Shown one piece after another: positions 34,701 through 46,593 of a stretch of DNA of 64,000 nucleotides; position 1 is the first letter of the stretch; every line of letters begins with the position of its first letter. A model generated the notes under the pieces. The model was not told the origin of the DNA, did no database searches, and saw nothing but the letters and a program-made list of their open reading frames with translations. The position numbers and the translations under genes are program-made. Source of the DNA: Osmia lignaria lignaria. Taxonomy: Eukaryota; Arthropoda; Insecta; Hymenoptera; Megachilidae. Location of the stretch: NCBI RefSeq assembly GCF_051020975.1, contig NW_027478167.1:8928001-8992000 (forward strand), given 5' to 3'.

Positions 34701-36289
34701 TTAACATTTTGCCATAGCTCGCTTCCTTTCCGAGATATTTGCAGATTTATCTCAAGGGAAGGGGCCTGACGGACATATTTCGAGATATTTCTTCTTCTTG
34801 TTGTTCTTCTTCTGCACAGCTAAGCTGGAAGTGGCATTTGCGGCTCGCACTAGTGCAGAGTTATCTCAAAGAAAGGGGCCACGGTGTTTCTGTATCTCTA
34901 TTATGTTGGTGCGGCTTCGGAACTTTTAAATATCTTGATATATCTCGAGAACTACGCATCGGATCAAAAAATATCATAGAACATAAAAAGTAGGAAACTT
35001 AATTCTCTACAAAAAAGGTCTCTTAACATTTTGCCATAGCTCGCTTCGTTTCCGAGATATTTGCAGATTTATCTCAAGGGAAGGGGCCTGACGGACATAT
35101 TTCGAGATATTTCTTCTTCTTGTTGTTCTTCTTCTGCACAGCTAAGCTGGAAGTGGCATTTGCGGCTCGTACTAGTGCAGCGTTATCTCAAAGAAAGGGG
35201 CCACGGTGTTTCTGTATCTCTATTATGTTGGTGCGGCTTCGGAACGTTTAAATATCTTGATATATCTCGAGAACTACGCTTCTGATCAAAAAATATCATA
35301 GAACATAAATTGTAGGAACCATAATTCTCTACAAAAAAGGTCTCTTAACATTTTGCCATAGCTCGCTTCGTTTCCGAGATATTTGCAGATATATCTCAAG
35401 GGAAGGGGCCTGACGGACATATATCGAGATATTTCTTCTTCTTGTTGTACTTCTTCTGCACAGCTAAGCTGGAAGTGGCATTTACAGCTCGCAATAGTGC
35501 AAAGTTATCTCAAAGAAAGGGGCGACGGTGTTTCTGTATCTCTATTATGTTGGTGCGGCTTCGGAACTTTTAAATATCTTGATATATCTCGAGAACTACG
35601 CATCTGATCAAAAAATATCATAGAACATAAAAAGTAGGAAACTTAATTCTCTACAAAAAAGGTGTCTTAACATTTTGCCATAGCTCGCTTCCTTTCCGAG
35701 ATATTTGCAGATTTATCTCAAGGGAAGGGGCCTGACGGACATATTTCGAGATATTTCTTCTTCTTGTTGTTCTTCTTCTGCACAGCTAAGCTGGAAGTGG
35801 CATTTGCGGCTCGCACTAGTGCAGAGTTATCTCAAAGAAAGGGGCCACGGTGTTTCTGTATCTCTATTATGTTGGTGCGGCTTCGGAACTTTTAAATATC
35901 TTGATATATCTCGAGAACTACGCATCTGATCAAAAAATATCATAGAACATAAAAAGTAGGAAACTTAATTCTCTACAAAAAAGGTCTCTTAACATTTTGC
36001 CATAGCTCGCTTCGTTTCCGAGATATTTGCAGATTTATCTCAAGGGAAGGGGCCTGACGGACATATTTCGAGATATTTCTTCTTCTTGTTGTTCTTCTTC
36101 TGCACAGCTAAGCTGGAAGTGGCATTTGCGGCTCGCACTAGTGCAGCGTTATCTCAAAGAAAGGGGCCACGGTGTTTCTGTATCTCTATTATGTTGGTGC
36201 GGCTTCGGAACGTTTAAATATCTTGATATATCTCGAGAACTACGCTTCTGATCAAAAAATATCATAGAACATAAATTGTAGGAACCATA
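31782..36289 (+). repeat. 14-monomer block, copy 1 (4508 bp)
   Basis: Fourteen consecutive monomers whose markers recur in order 8694 bp (27 monomers) downstream. Markers include gttgatgcgg, aaagatagggg, gatcgaagaat, gtccttcttc, gctcgcgtcg, tctctaatatgtcgg, catcggatc, gctcgtactag, acatatatcg with gttgtacttc, ggtgtctt and ggaacgttt. This is the longest duplicated block found. Confidence 0.9.
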
Positions 36290-37255
36290 ATTCTCTACAA
36301 AAAAGGTCTCTTAGCATTTTGCCATAGCTCGGTTCGTTTCCGAGATATTTGCAGATATATCTGAAGGGAAAGGGCCTGACGGACATATTTCGAGATATTT
36401 CTTCTTCTTGTTGTTCTTCTTCTGCACAGCTAAGTTGGAAGTGGCATTTGCAGCTCGCAATAGTGCAGAGTTATCTCAAAGAAAGGAGCCACGGTGTATC
36501 TGTATCTCTATTCTGTTGGTGCGGCTTCGGAACTTTTAAATATCTTGATATATCTCGAGAACTACGCATCTGATCAAAAAATATCATAGAACATAAAAAG
36601 TAGGAAACTTAATTCTCTACAAAAAAGATCTCTTAACATTTTGCCATAGCTCGCTTCGTTTCCGAGATATTTGCAGATTTATCTCAAGGGAAGGGGCATG
36701 ACGGACATATTTCGAGATATTTCTTCTTCTCGTTGTTCTTCTTCTGCACAGCTAAGCTGGAAGTGGCATTTGCGGCTCGCACTAGTGCAGAGTTATCTCA
36801 AAGAAAGGGGCCACGGTGTTTCTGTATCTCTATTATGTTGGTGCGGCTTCGGAACTTTTAAATATCTTGATATATCTCGAAAACTACGCTTCTGATCAAA
36901 AAATATCATAGAACATAAAAAGTAGGAAACTTAATTCTCTACAAAAAAGGTCTCTTAACATTTTGCCATAGCTCGCTTCGTTTCCGAGATATTTGCAGAT
37001 TTATCTCAAGGGAAGGGGCCTGACGGACATATTTCGAGATATTTCTTCTTCTTGTTGTTCTTCTTCTGCACAGCTAAGCTGGAAGTGGCATTTGCGGCTC
37101 GCACTAGTGCAGAGTTATCTCAAAGAAAGGGGCCACGGTGTTTCTGTATCTCTATTATGTTGGTGCGGCTTCGGAACTTTTAAATATCTTGATATATCTC
37201 GAGAACTACGCATCTGATCAAAAAATATCATAGAACATAAAAAGTGGGAAACTTA
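34036..37255 (+). repeat. 10-mer HOR, version 1 (10 monomers, 3220 bp)
   Basis: Order of markers: plain cagctcgc, atgtcgg, catcggatc, gctcgtact, acatatatcg, ggtgtctt with cttcctttcc, gcagcg with gaacgttt, gaagggaaagg with ggagcc, ggggcatgacgg with cttctcgttg, and a plain cggctcgc type. It overlaps the 14-monomer block, whose last seven monomers are the first seven here. Confidence 0.85.
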
Positions 37256-40153
37256 ATTCTCTACAAAAAAGGTCTCTTAACATTTTGCCATAGCTCGCTT
37301 CGTTTCCGAGATATTTGCAGATTTATCTCAAGGGAAGGGGCCTGACGGACATATTTCGAGATATTTCTTCTTCTTGTTGTTCTTCTTCTGCACAGCTAAG
37401 CTGGAAGTGGCATTTGCAGCTCGCAATAGTGCAGAGTTATCTCAAAGAAAGGGGCCACGGTGTTTCTGTATCTCTATTATGTTGGTGCGGCTTTGGAACT
37501 TTTAAATATCTTGATATATCTCGAGAACTACGCATCTGATCAAAAAATATCATAGAACATAAAAAGTAGGAAACTTAATTCTCTACAAAAAAGGTCTCTT
37601 AACATTTTGCCATAGCTCGCTTCGTTTCCGAGATATTTGCAGATTTATCTCAAGGGAAGGGGCCTGACGGACATATTTCGAGATATTTCTTCTTCTTGTT
37701 GTTCTTCTTCTGCACAGCTAAGCTGGAAGTGGCATTTGCGGCTCGCACTAGTGCAGAGTTATCTCAAAGAAAGGGGCCACGGTGTTTCTGTATCTCTAAT
37801 ATGTCGGTGCGGCTTCGGAACTTTTAAATATCTCGATATATCTCGAAAACTACGCTTCTGATCAAAAAATATCATAGAACATAAAAAGTAGGAAACTTAA
37901 TTCTCTACAAAAAAGGTCTCTTAACATTTTGCCATAGCTCGCTTCCTTTCCGAGATATTTGCAGATTTATCTCAAGGGAAGGGGCCTGACGGACATATTT
38001 CGAGATATTTCTTCTTCTTGTTGTTCTTCTTCTGCACAGCTAAGCTGGAAGTGGCATTTGCGGCTCGCACTAGTGCAGAGTTATCTCAAAGAAAGGGGCC
38101 ACGGTGTTTCTGTATCTCTATTATGTTGGTGCGGCTTCGGAACTTTTAAATATCTTGATATATCTCGAGAACTACGCATCGGATCAAAAAATATCATAGA
38201 ACATAAAAAGTAGGAAACTTAATTCTCTACAAAAAAGGTCTCTTAACATTTTGCCATAGCTCGCTTCGTTTCCGAGATATTTGCAGATTTATCTCAAGGG
38301 AAGGGGCCTGACGGACATATTTCGAGATATTTCTTCTTCTTGTTGTTCTTCTTCTGCACAGCTAAGCTGGAAGTGGCATTTGCGGCTCGTACTAGTGCAG
38401 CGTTATCTCAAAGAAAGGGGCCACGGTGTTTCTGTATCTCTATTATGTTGGTGCGGCTTCGGAACGTTTAAATATCTTGATATATCTCGAGAACTACGCT
38501 TCTAATCAAAAAATATCATAGAACATAAATTGTAGGAACCATAATTCTCTACAAAAAAGGTCTCTTAACATTTTGCCATAGCTCGCTTCGTTTCCGAGAT
38601 ATTTGCAGATATATCTCAAGGGAAGGGGCCTGACGGACATATATCGAGATATTTCTTCTTCTTGTTGTACTTCTTCTGCACAGCTAAGCTGGAAGTGGCA
38701 TTTACAGCTCGCAATAGTGCAAAGTTATCTCAAAGAAAGGGGCGACGGTGTTTCTGTATCTCTATTATGTTGGTGCGGCTTCGGAACTTTTAAATATCTT
38801 GATATATCTCGAGAACTACGCATCTGATCAAAAAATATCATAGAACATAAAAAGTAGGAAACTTAATTCTCTACAAAAAAGGTGTCTTAACATTTTGCCA
38901 TAGCTCGCTTCCTTTCCGAGATATTTGCAGATTTATCTCAAGGGAAGGGGCCTGACGGACATATTTCGAGATATTTCTTCTTCTTGTTGTTCTTCTTCTG
39001 CACAGCTAAGCTGGAAGTGGCATTTGCGGCTCGCACTAGTGCAGAGTTATCTCAAAGAAAGGGGCCACGGTGTTTCTGTATCTCTATTATGTTGGTGCGG
39101 CTTCGGAACGTTTAAATATCTTGATATATCTCGAGAACTACGCTTCTGATCAAAAAATATCATAGAACATAAATTGTAGGAACCATAATTCTCTACAAAA
39201 AAGGTCTCTTAGCATTTTGCCATAGCTCGCTTCGTTTCCGAGATATTTGCAGATATATCTGAAGGGAAAGGGCCTGACGGACATATTTCGAGATATTTCT
39301 TCTTCTTGTTGTTCTTCTTCTGCACAGCTAAGTTGGAAGTGGCATTTGCAGCTCGCAATAGTGCAGAGTTATCTCAAAGAAAGGAGCCACGGTGTATCTG
39401 TATCTCTATTCTGTTGGTGCGGCTTCGGAACTTTTAAATATCTTGATATATCTCGAGAACTACGCATCTGATCAAAAAATATCATAGAACATAAAAAGTA
39501 GGAAACTTAATTCTCTACAAAAAAGATCTCTTAACATTTTGCCATAGCTCGCTTCGTTTCCGAGATATTTGCAGATTTATCTCAAGGGAAGGGGCATGAC
39601 GGACATATTTCGAGATATTTCTTCTTCTCGTTGTTCTTCTTCTGCACAGCTAAGCTGGAAGTGGCATTTGCGGCTCGCACTAGTGCAGAGTTATCTCAAA
39701 GAAAGGGGCCACGGTGTTTCTGTATCTCTATTATGTTGGTGCGGCTTCGGAACTTTTAAATATCTTGATATATCTCGAAAACTACGCTTCTGATCAAAAA
39801 ATATCATAGAACATAAAAAGTAGGAAACTTAATTCTCTACAAAAAAGGTCTCTTAACATTTTGCCATAGCTCGCTTCGTTTCCGAGATATTTGCAGATTT
39901 ATCTCAAGGGAAGGGGCCTGACGGACATATTTCGAGATATTTCTTCTTCTTGTTGTTCTTCTTCTGCACAGCTAAGCTGGAAGTGGCATTTGCGGCTCGC
40001 ACTAGTGCAGAGTTATCTCAAAGAAAGGGGCCACGGTGTTTCTGTATCTCTATTATGTTGGTGCGGCTTCGGAACTTTTAAATATCTTGATATATCTCGA
40101 AAACTACGCTTCTGATCAAAAAATATCATAGAACATAAAAAGTAGGAAACTTA
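37256..40153 (+). repeat. 10-mer HOR, version 2 (9 monomers, one lost)
   Basis: It matches version 1 monomer by monomer, except that monomers 6 and 7 are replaced by a single hybrid at 38866-39187. Shared rare markers include gctttggaact, atgtcgg, catcggatc, gctcgtact and cttctcgttg. Confidence 0.85.
38866..39187 (+). repeat. Chimeric monomer marking a one-monomer deletion
   Basis: The left part has the version-1 monomer-6 markers (ggtgtctt, cttcctttcc, gcagag). The right part has the monomer-7 markers (ggaacgttt, gctc then cttctgatc, ataaattgtaggaacc). The switch lies between 39045 and 39110. This is the expected product of unequal exchange between adjacent monomers. Confidence 0.85.
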
Positions 40154-40475
40154 ATTCTCTACAAAAAAGGTCTCTTAACATTTTGCCATAGCTCTCTTCG
40201 TTTCCGAGATATTTGCAGACTTATCTCAAGGGAAGGGGCCTGACGGACATATTTCGAGATATTTCTTCTTCTTGTTGTTCTTCTTCTGCACAGCTAAGCT
40301 GGAAGTGGCATTTGCGTCTCGCGCTAGTGCAGAGTTATCTCAAAGAAAGGGGCCACGGTGTTTCTGTATCTCTATTCTGTTGGTGCGGCTTCGGAACTTT
40401 TAAATATCTTGATATATCTCGAGAACTACGCATCTGATCAAAAAATATCATAGAACATAAAAAGTAGGAAACTTA
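40154..40475 (+). repeat. Satellite monomer with gcgtctcgcgctag
   Basis: A rare central haplotype (gcgtctcgcgctag) plus gcagacttatc. The only other copy I found is at 46594-46915, where it also follows the end of a 10-mer HOR version. It probably belongs to that unit. Confidence 0.75.
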
Positions 40476-43400
40476 ATTCTCTACAAAAAAGGTCTCTTAA
40501 CATTTTGCCATAGCTCTCTTCGTTTCCGAGATATTTGCAGATTTATCTCAAGGGAAGGGGCATGACGGACATATTTCGAGATATTTCTTCTTCTTGTTGT
40601 TCTTCTTCTGCACAGCTAAGCTGGAAGTGGCATTTGCGGCTCGCACTAGTGCAGAGTTATCTCAAAGAAAGGGGCCACGGTGTTTCTGTATCTCTATTAT
40701 GTTGATGCGGCTTCGGAACTTTTAAATATCTCGATATATCTCGAAAACTACGCTTCTGATCAAAAAATATCATAGAACATAAATTGTAGGAAACATAATT
40801 CTCTACAAAAAAGGTCTCTTAACATTTTGCCATAGCTCGCTTCGTTTCCGAGATATTTGCAGATATATCTCAAGGGAAGGGGCCTGACGGACATATTTCG
40901 AGATATTTCTTCTTCTTGTTGTTCTTCTTCTGCACAGCTAACCTGGAAGTGGCATTTGCAGCTCGCAATAGTGCAGAGTTATCTCAAAGATAGGGGCCAC
41001 GGTGTTTCTGTATCTCTATTATGTTGGTGCGGCTTCGGAACTTTTAAATATCTTGATATATCTCGAGAACTACGCATCTGATCAAAAAATATCATAGAAC
41101 ATAAAAAGTGGGAAACTTAATTCTCTACAAAAAAGGTCTCTTAACATTTTGCCATAGCTCGCTTCGTTTCCGAGATATTTGCAGATTTATCTCAAGGGAA
41201 GGGGCCTGACGGACATATTTCGAGATATTTCTTCTTCTTGTTGTTCTTCTTCTGCACAGCTAAGCTGGAAGTGGCATTTGCAGCTCGCAATAGTGCAGAG
41301 TTATCTCAAAGAAGGGGGCCACGGTGTTTCTGTATCTCTATTATGTTGGTGCGGCTTCGGAACTTTTAAATATCTTGATATATCTCGAGAACTACGCATC
41401 TGATCGAAGAATATCATAGAACATAAAAAGTAGGAAACTTAATTCTCTACAAAAAAGGTCTCTTAACATTTTGCCATAGCTCTCTTCGTTTCCGAGATAT
41501 TTGCAGATTTATCTCAAGGGAAGGGGCCTGACGGACATATTTCGAGATATTTCTTCTTCTTGTTGTCCTTCTTCTGCACAGCTAAGCTGGAAGTGGCATT
41601 TGCAGCTCGCAATAGTGCAGAGTTATCTCAAAGAAAGGGGCCACGGTGTTTCTGTATCTCTATTATGTTGGTGCGGCTTCGGAACTTTTAAATATCTTGA
41701 TATATCTCGAGAACTGCGCATCTGATCAAAAAATATCATAGAACATAAAAAGTAGGAAACTTAATTCTCTACAAAAAAGGTCTCTTAACATTTTGCCATA
41801 GCTCGCGTCGTTTCCGAGATATTTGCAGATTTATCTCAAGGGAAGGGGCCTGACGGACATATTTCGAGATATTTCTTCTTCTTGTTGTTCTTCTTCTGCA
41901 CAGCTAAGCTGGAAGTGGCATTTGCGGCTCGCACTAGTGCAGAGTTATCTCAAAGAAAGGGGCCACGGTGTTTCTGTATCTCTATTATGTTGGTGCGGCT
42001 TCGGAACTTTTAAATATCTCGATATATCTCGAAAACTACGCTTCTGATCAAAAAATATCATAGAACGTAAATTGTAGGAAACATAATTCTCTACAAAAAA
42101 GGTCTCTTAGCATTTTGCCATAGCTCGCTTCGTTTCCGAGATATTTGCAGATATATCTGAAGGGAAAGGGCCTGACGGACATATTTCGAGATATTTCTTC
42201 TTCTTGTTGTTCTTCTTCTGCACAGCTAAGCTGGAAGTGGCATTTGCAGCTCGCAATAGTGCAGAGTTATCTCAAAGAAAGGGGCCACGGTGTTTCTGTA
42301 TCTCTATTATGTTGGTGCGGCTTCGGAACTTTTAAATATCTTGATATATCTCGAGAACTGCGCATCTGATCAAAAAATATCATAGAACATAAAAAGTAGG
42401 AAACTTAATTCTCTACAAAAAAGGTCTCTTAACATTTTGCCATAGCTCGCTTCGTTTCCGAGATATTTGCAGATTTATCTGAAGGGAAGGGGCCTAACGG
42501 ACATATTTCGAGATATTTCTTCTTCTTGTTGTTCTTCTTCTGCACAGCTAAACTGGAAGTGGCATTTCCAGCTCGCAATAGTGCAGAGTTATCTCAAAGA
42601 AAGGAGCCACGGTGTTTCTGTATCTCTATTCTGTTGGTGCGGCTTCGGAACTTTTAAATATCTTGATATATCTCGAGAACTACGCATCTGATCAAAAAAT
42701 ATCATAGAACATAAAAAGTGGGAAACTTAATTCTCTACAAAAAAGGTCTCTTAACATTTTGCCATAGCTCGCTTCGTTTCCGAGATATTTGCAGATTTAT
42801 CTCAAGGGAAGGGGCCTGACGGACATATTTCGAGATATTTCTTCTTCTTGTTGTTCTTCTTCTGCACAGCTAAGCTGGAAGTGGCATTTGCAGCTCGCAA
42901 TAGTGCAGAGTTATCTCAAAGAAAGGGGCCACGGTGTTTCTGTATCTCTATTATGTTGGTGCGGCTTCGGAACTTTTAAATATCTTGATATATCTCGAGA
43001 ACTACGCATCTGATCAAAAAATATCATAGAACATAAAAAGTAGGAAACTTAATTCTCTACAAAAAAGGTCTCTTAACATTTTGCCATAGCTCGCTTCGTT
43101 TCCGAGATATTTGCAGATTTATCTCAAGGGAAGGGGCCTGACGGACATATTTCGAGATATTTCTTCTTCTTGTTGTTCTTCTTCTGCACAGCTAAGCTGG
43201 AAGTGGCATTTGCGGCTCGCACTAGTGCAGAGTTATCTCAAAGAAAGGGGCCACGGTGTTTCTGTATCTCTAATATGTCGGTGCGGCTTCGGAACTTTTA
43301 AATATCTCGATATATCTCGAAAACTACGCTTCTGATCAAAAAATATCATAGAACATAAAAAGTAGGAAACTTAATTCTCTACAAAAAAGGTCTCTTAACA

Positions 43401-44983
43401 TTTTGCCATAGCTCGCTTCCTTTCCGAGATATTTGCAGATTTATCTCAAGGGAAGGGGCCTGACGGACATATTTCGAGATATTTCTTCTTCTTGTTGTTC
43501 TTCTTCTGCACAGCTAAGCTGGAAGTGGCATTTGCGGCTCGCACTAGTGCAGAGTTATCTCAAAGAAAGGGGCCACGGTGTTTCTGTATCTCTATTATGT
43601 TGGTGCGGCTTCGGAACTTTTAAATATCTTGATATATCTCGAGAACTACGCATCGGATCAAAAAATATCATAGAACATAAAAAGTAGGAAACTTAATTCT
43701 CTACAAAAAAGGTCTCTTAACATTTTGCCATAGCTCGCTTCGTTTCCGAGATATTTGCAGATTTATCTCAAGGGAAGGGGCCTGACGGACATATTTCGAG
43801 ATATTTCTTCTTCTTGTTGTTCTTCTTCTGCACAGCTAAGCTGGAAGTGGCATTTGCGGCTCGTACTAGTGCAGCGTTATCTCAAAGAAAGGGGCCACGG
43901 TGTTTCTGTATCTCTATTATGTTGGTGCGGCTTCGGAACGTTTAAATATCTTGATATATCTCGAGAACTACGCTTCTGATCAAAAAATATCATAGAACAT
44001 AAATTGTAGGAACCATAATTCTCTACAAAAAAGGTCTCTTAACATTTTGCCATAGCTCGCTTCGTTTCCGAGATATTTGCAGATATATCTCAAGGGAAGG
44101 GGCCTGACGGACATATATCGAGATATTTCTTCTTCTTGTTGTACTTCTTCTGCACAGCTAAGCTGGAAGTGGCATTTACAGCTCGCAATAGTGCAAAGTT
44201 ATCTTAAAGAAAGGGGCGACGGTGTTTCTGTATCTCTATTATGTTGGTGCGGCTTCGGAACTTTTAAATATCTTGATATATCTCGAGAACTACGCATCTG
44301 ATCAAAAAATATCATAGAACATAAAAAGTAGGAAACTTAATTCTCTACAAAAAAGGTGTCTTAACATTTTGCCATAGCTCGCTTCCTTTCCGAGATATTT
44401 GCAGATTTATCTCAAGGGAAGGGGCCTGACGGACATATTTCGAGATATTTCTTCTTCTTGTTGTTCTTCTTCTGCACAGCTAAGCTGGAAGTGGCATTTG
44501 CGGCTCGCACTAGTGCAGAGTTATCTCAAAGAAAGGGGCCACGGTGTTTCTGTATCTCTATTATGTTGGTGCGGCTTCGGAACTTTTAAATATCTTGATA
44601 TATCTCGAGAACTACGCATCTGATCAAAAAATATCATAGAACATAAAAAGTAGGAAACTTAATTCTCTACAAAAAAGGTCTCTTAACATTTTGCCATAGC
44701 TCGCTTCGTTTCCGAGATATTTGCAGATTTATCTCAAGGGAAGGGGCCTGACGGACATATTTCGAGATATTTCTTCTTCTTGTTGTTCTTCTTCTGCACA
44801 GCTAAGCTGGAAGTGGCATTTGCGGCTCGCACTAGTGCAGCGTTATCTCAAAGAAAGGGGCCACGGTGTTTCTGTATCTCTATTATGTTGGTGCGGCTTC
44901 GGAACGTTTAAATATCTTGATATATCTCGAGAACTACGCTTCTGATCAAAAAATATCATAGAACATAAATTGTAGGAACCATA
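40476..44983 (+). repeat. 14-monomer block, copy 2 (4508 bp)
   Basis: It carries all the ordered markers of the block at 31782. Small differences exist: gcggcttcgg here against gcggctttgg in the monomer at 34036, and atcttaaag in the acatatatcg monomer. The last seven monomers double as the start of 10-mer HOR version 3. Confidence 0.9.
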
Positions 44984-46593
44984 ATTCTCTACAAAAAAGG
45001 TCTCTTAACATTTTGCCATAGCTCGCTTCGTTTCCGAGATATTTGCAGATATATCTCAAGGGAAGGGGCCTGACGGACATATATCGAGATATTTCTTCTT
45101 CTTGTTGTACTTCTTCTGCACAGCTAAGCTGGAAGTGGCATTCACAGCTCGCAATAGTGCAAAGTTATCTCAAAGAAAGGGGCGACGGTGTTTCTGTATC
45201 TCTATTATGTTGGTGCGGCTTCGGAACTTTTAAATATCTTGATATATCTCGAGAACTACGCATCTGATCAAAAAATATCATAGAACATAAAAAGTAGGAA
45301 ACTTAATTCTCTACAAAAAAGGTCTCTTAATATTTTGCCATAGCTCGCTTCGTTTCCGAGATATTTGCAGATTTATCTCAAGGGAAGGGGCCTGGCGGAC
45401 ATATTTCGAGATATTTCTTCTTCTTGTTGTTCTTCTTCTGCACAGCTAAGCTGGAAGTGGCATTTGCGGCTCGCACTAGTGCAGAGTTATCTCAAAGAAA
45501 GGGGCCACGGTGTTTCTGTATCTCTATTATGTTGGTGCGGCTTCGGAACTTTTAAATATCTCGATATATCTCGAAAACTACGCTTCTGATCAAAAAATAT
45601 CATAGAACGTAAATTGTAGGAAACATAATTCTCTACAAAAAAGGTCTCTTAGCATTTTGCCATAGCTCGCTTCGTTTCCGAGATATTTGCAGATATATCT
45701 GAAGGGAAAGGGCCTGACGGACATATTTCGAGATATTTCTTCTTCTTGTTGTTCTTCTTCTGCACAGCTAAGTTGGAAGTGGCATTTGCAGCTCGCAATA
45801 GTGCAGAGTTATCTCAAAGAAAGGAGCCACGGTGTATCTGTATCTCTATTCTGTTGGTGCGGCTTCGGAACTTTTAAATATCTTGATATATCTCGAGAAC
45901 TACGCATCTGATCAAAAAATATCATAGAACATAAAAAGTAGGAAACTTAATTCTCTACAAAAAAGATCTCTTAACATTTTGCCATAGCTCGCTTCGTTTC
46001 CGAGATATTTGCAGATTTATCTCAAGGGAAGGGGCATGACGGACATATTTCGAGATATTTCTTCTTCTTGTTGTTCTTCTTCTGCACAGCTAAGCTGGAA
46101 GTGGCATTTGCGGCTCGCACTAGTGCAGAGTTATCTCAAAGAAAGGGGCCACGGTGTTTCTGTATCTCTATTATGTTGGTGCGGCTTCGGAACTTTTAAA
46201 TATCTTGATATATCTCGAAAACTACGCTTCTGATCAAAAAATATCATAGAACATAAAAAGTAGGAAACTTAATTCTCTACAAAAAAGGTCTCTTAACATT
46301 TTGCCATAGCTCGCTTCGTTTCCGAGATATTTGCAGATTTATCTCAAGGGAAGGGGCCTGACGGACATATTTCGAGATATTTCTTCTTCTTGTTGTTCTT
46401 CTTCTGCACAGCTAAGCTGGAAGTGGCATTTGCGGCTCGCACTAGTGCAGAGTTATCTCAAAGAAAGGGGCCACGGTGTTTCTGTATCTCTATTATGTTG
46501 GTGCGGCTTCGGAACTTTTAAATATCTTGATATATCTCGAAAACTACGCTTCTGATCAAAAAATATCATAGAACATAAAAAGTAGGAAACTTA
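42730..46593 (+). repeat. 10-mer HOR, version 3 (12 monomers, two gained)
   Basis: It matches version 1 for monomers 1-7, then has two extra monomers (44984-45627) before monomers 8-10. The first extra monomer duplicates the acatatatcg/gttgtacttc monomer. The second is an F-type monomer with cctggcgg and an acgtaaattg tail. Confidence 0.8.
44984..45627 (+). repeat. Two-monomer insertion in HOR version 3
   Basis: These two monomers have no counterpart at this place in versions 1 and 2. The first is a near copy of the monomer at 44018-44339, three monomers upstream. The second provides the acgtaaattg tail that normally precedes the ttagcattttg monomer. Confidence 0.75.
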
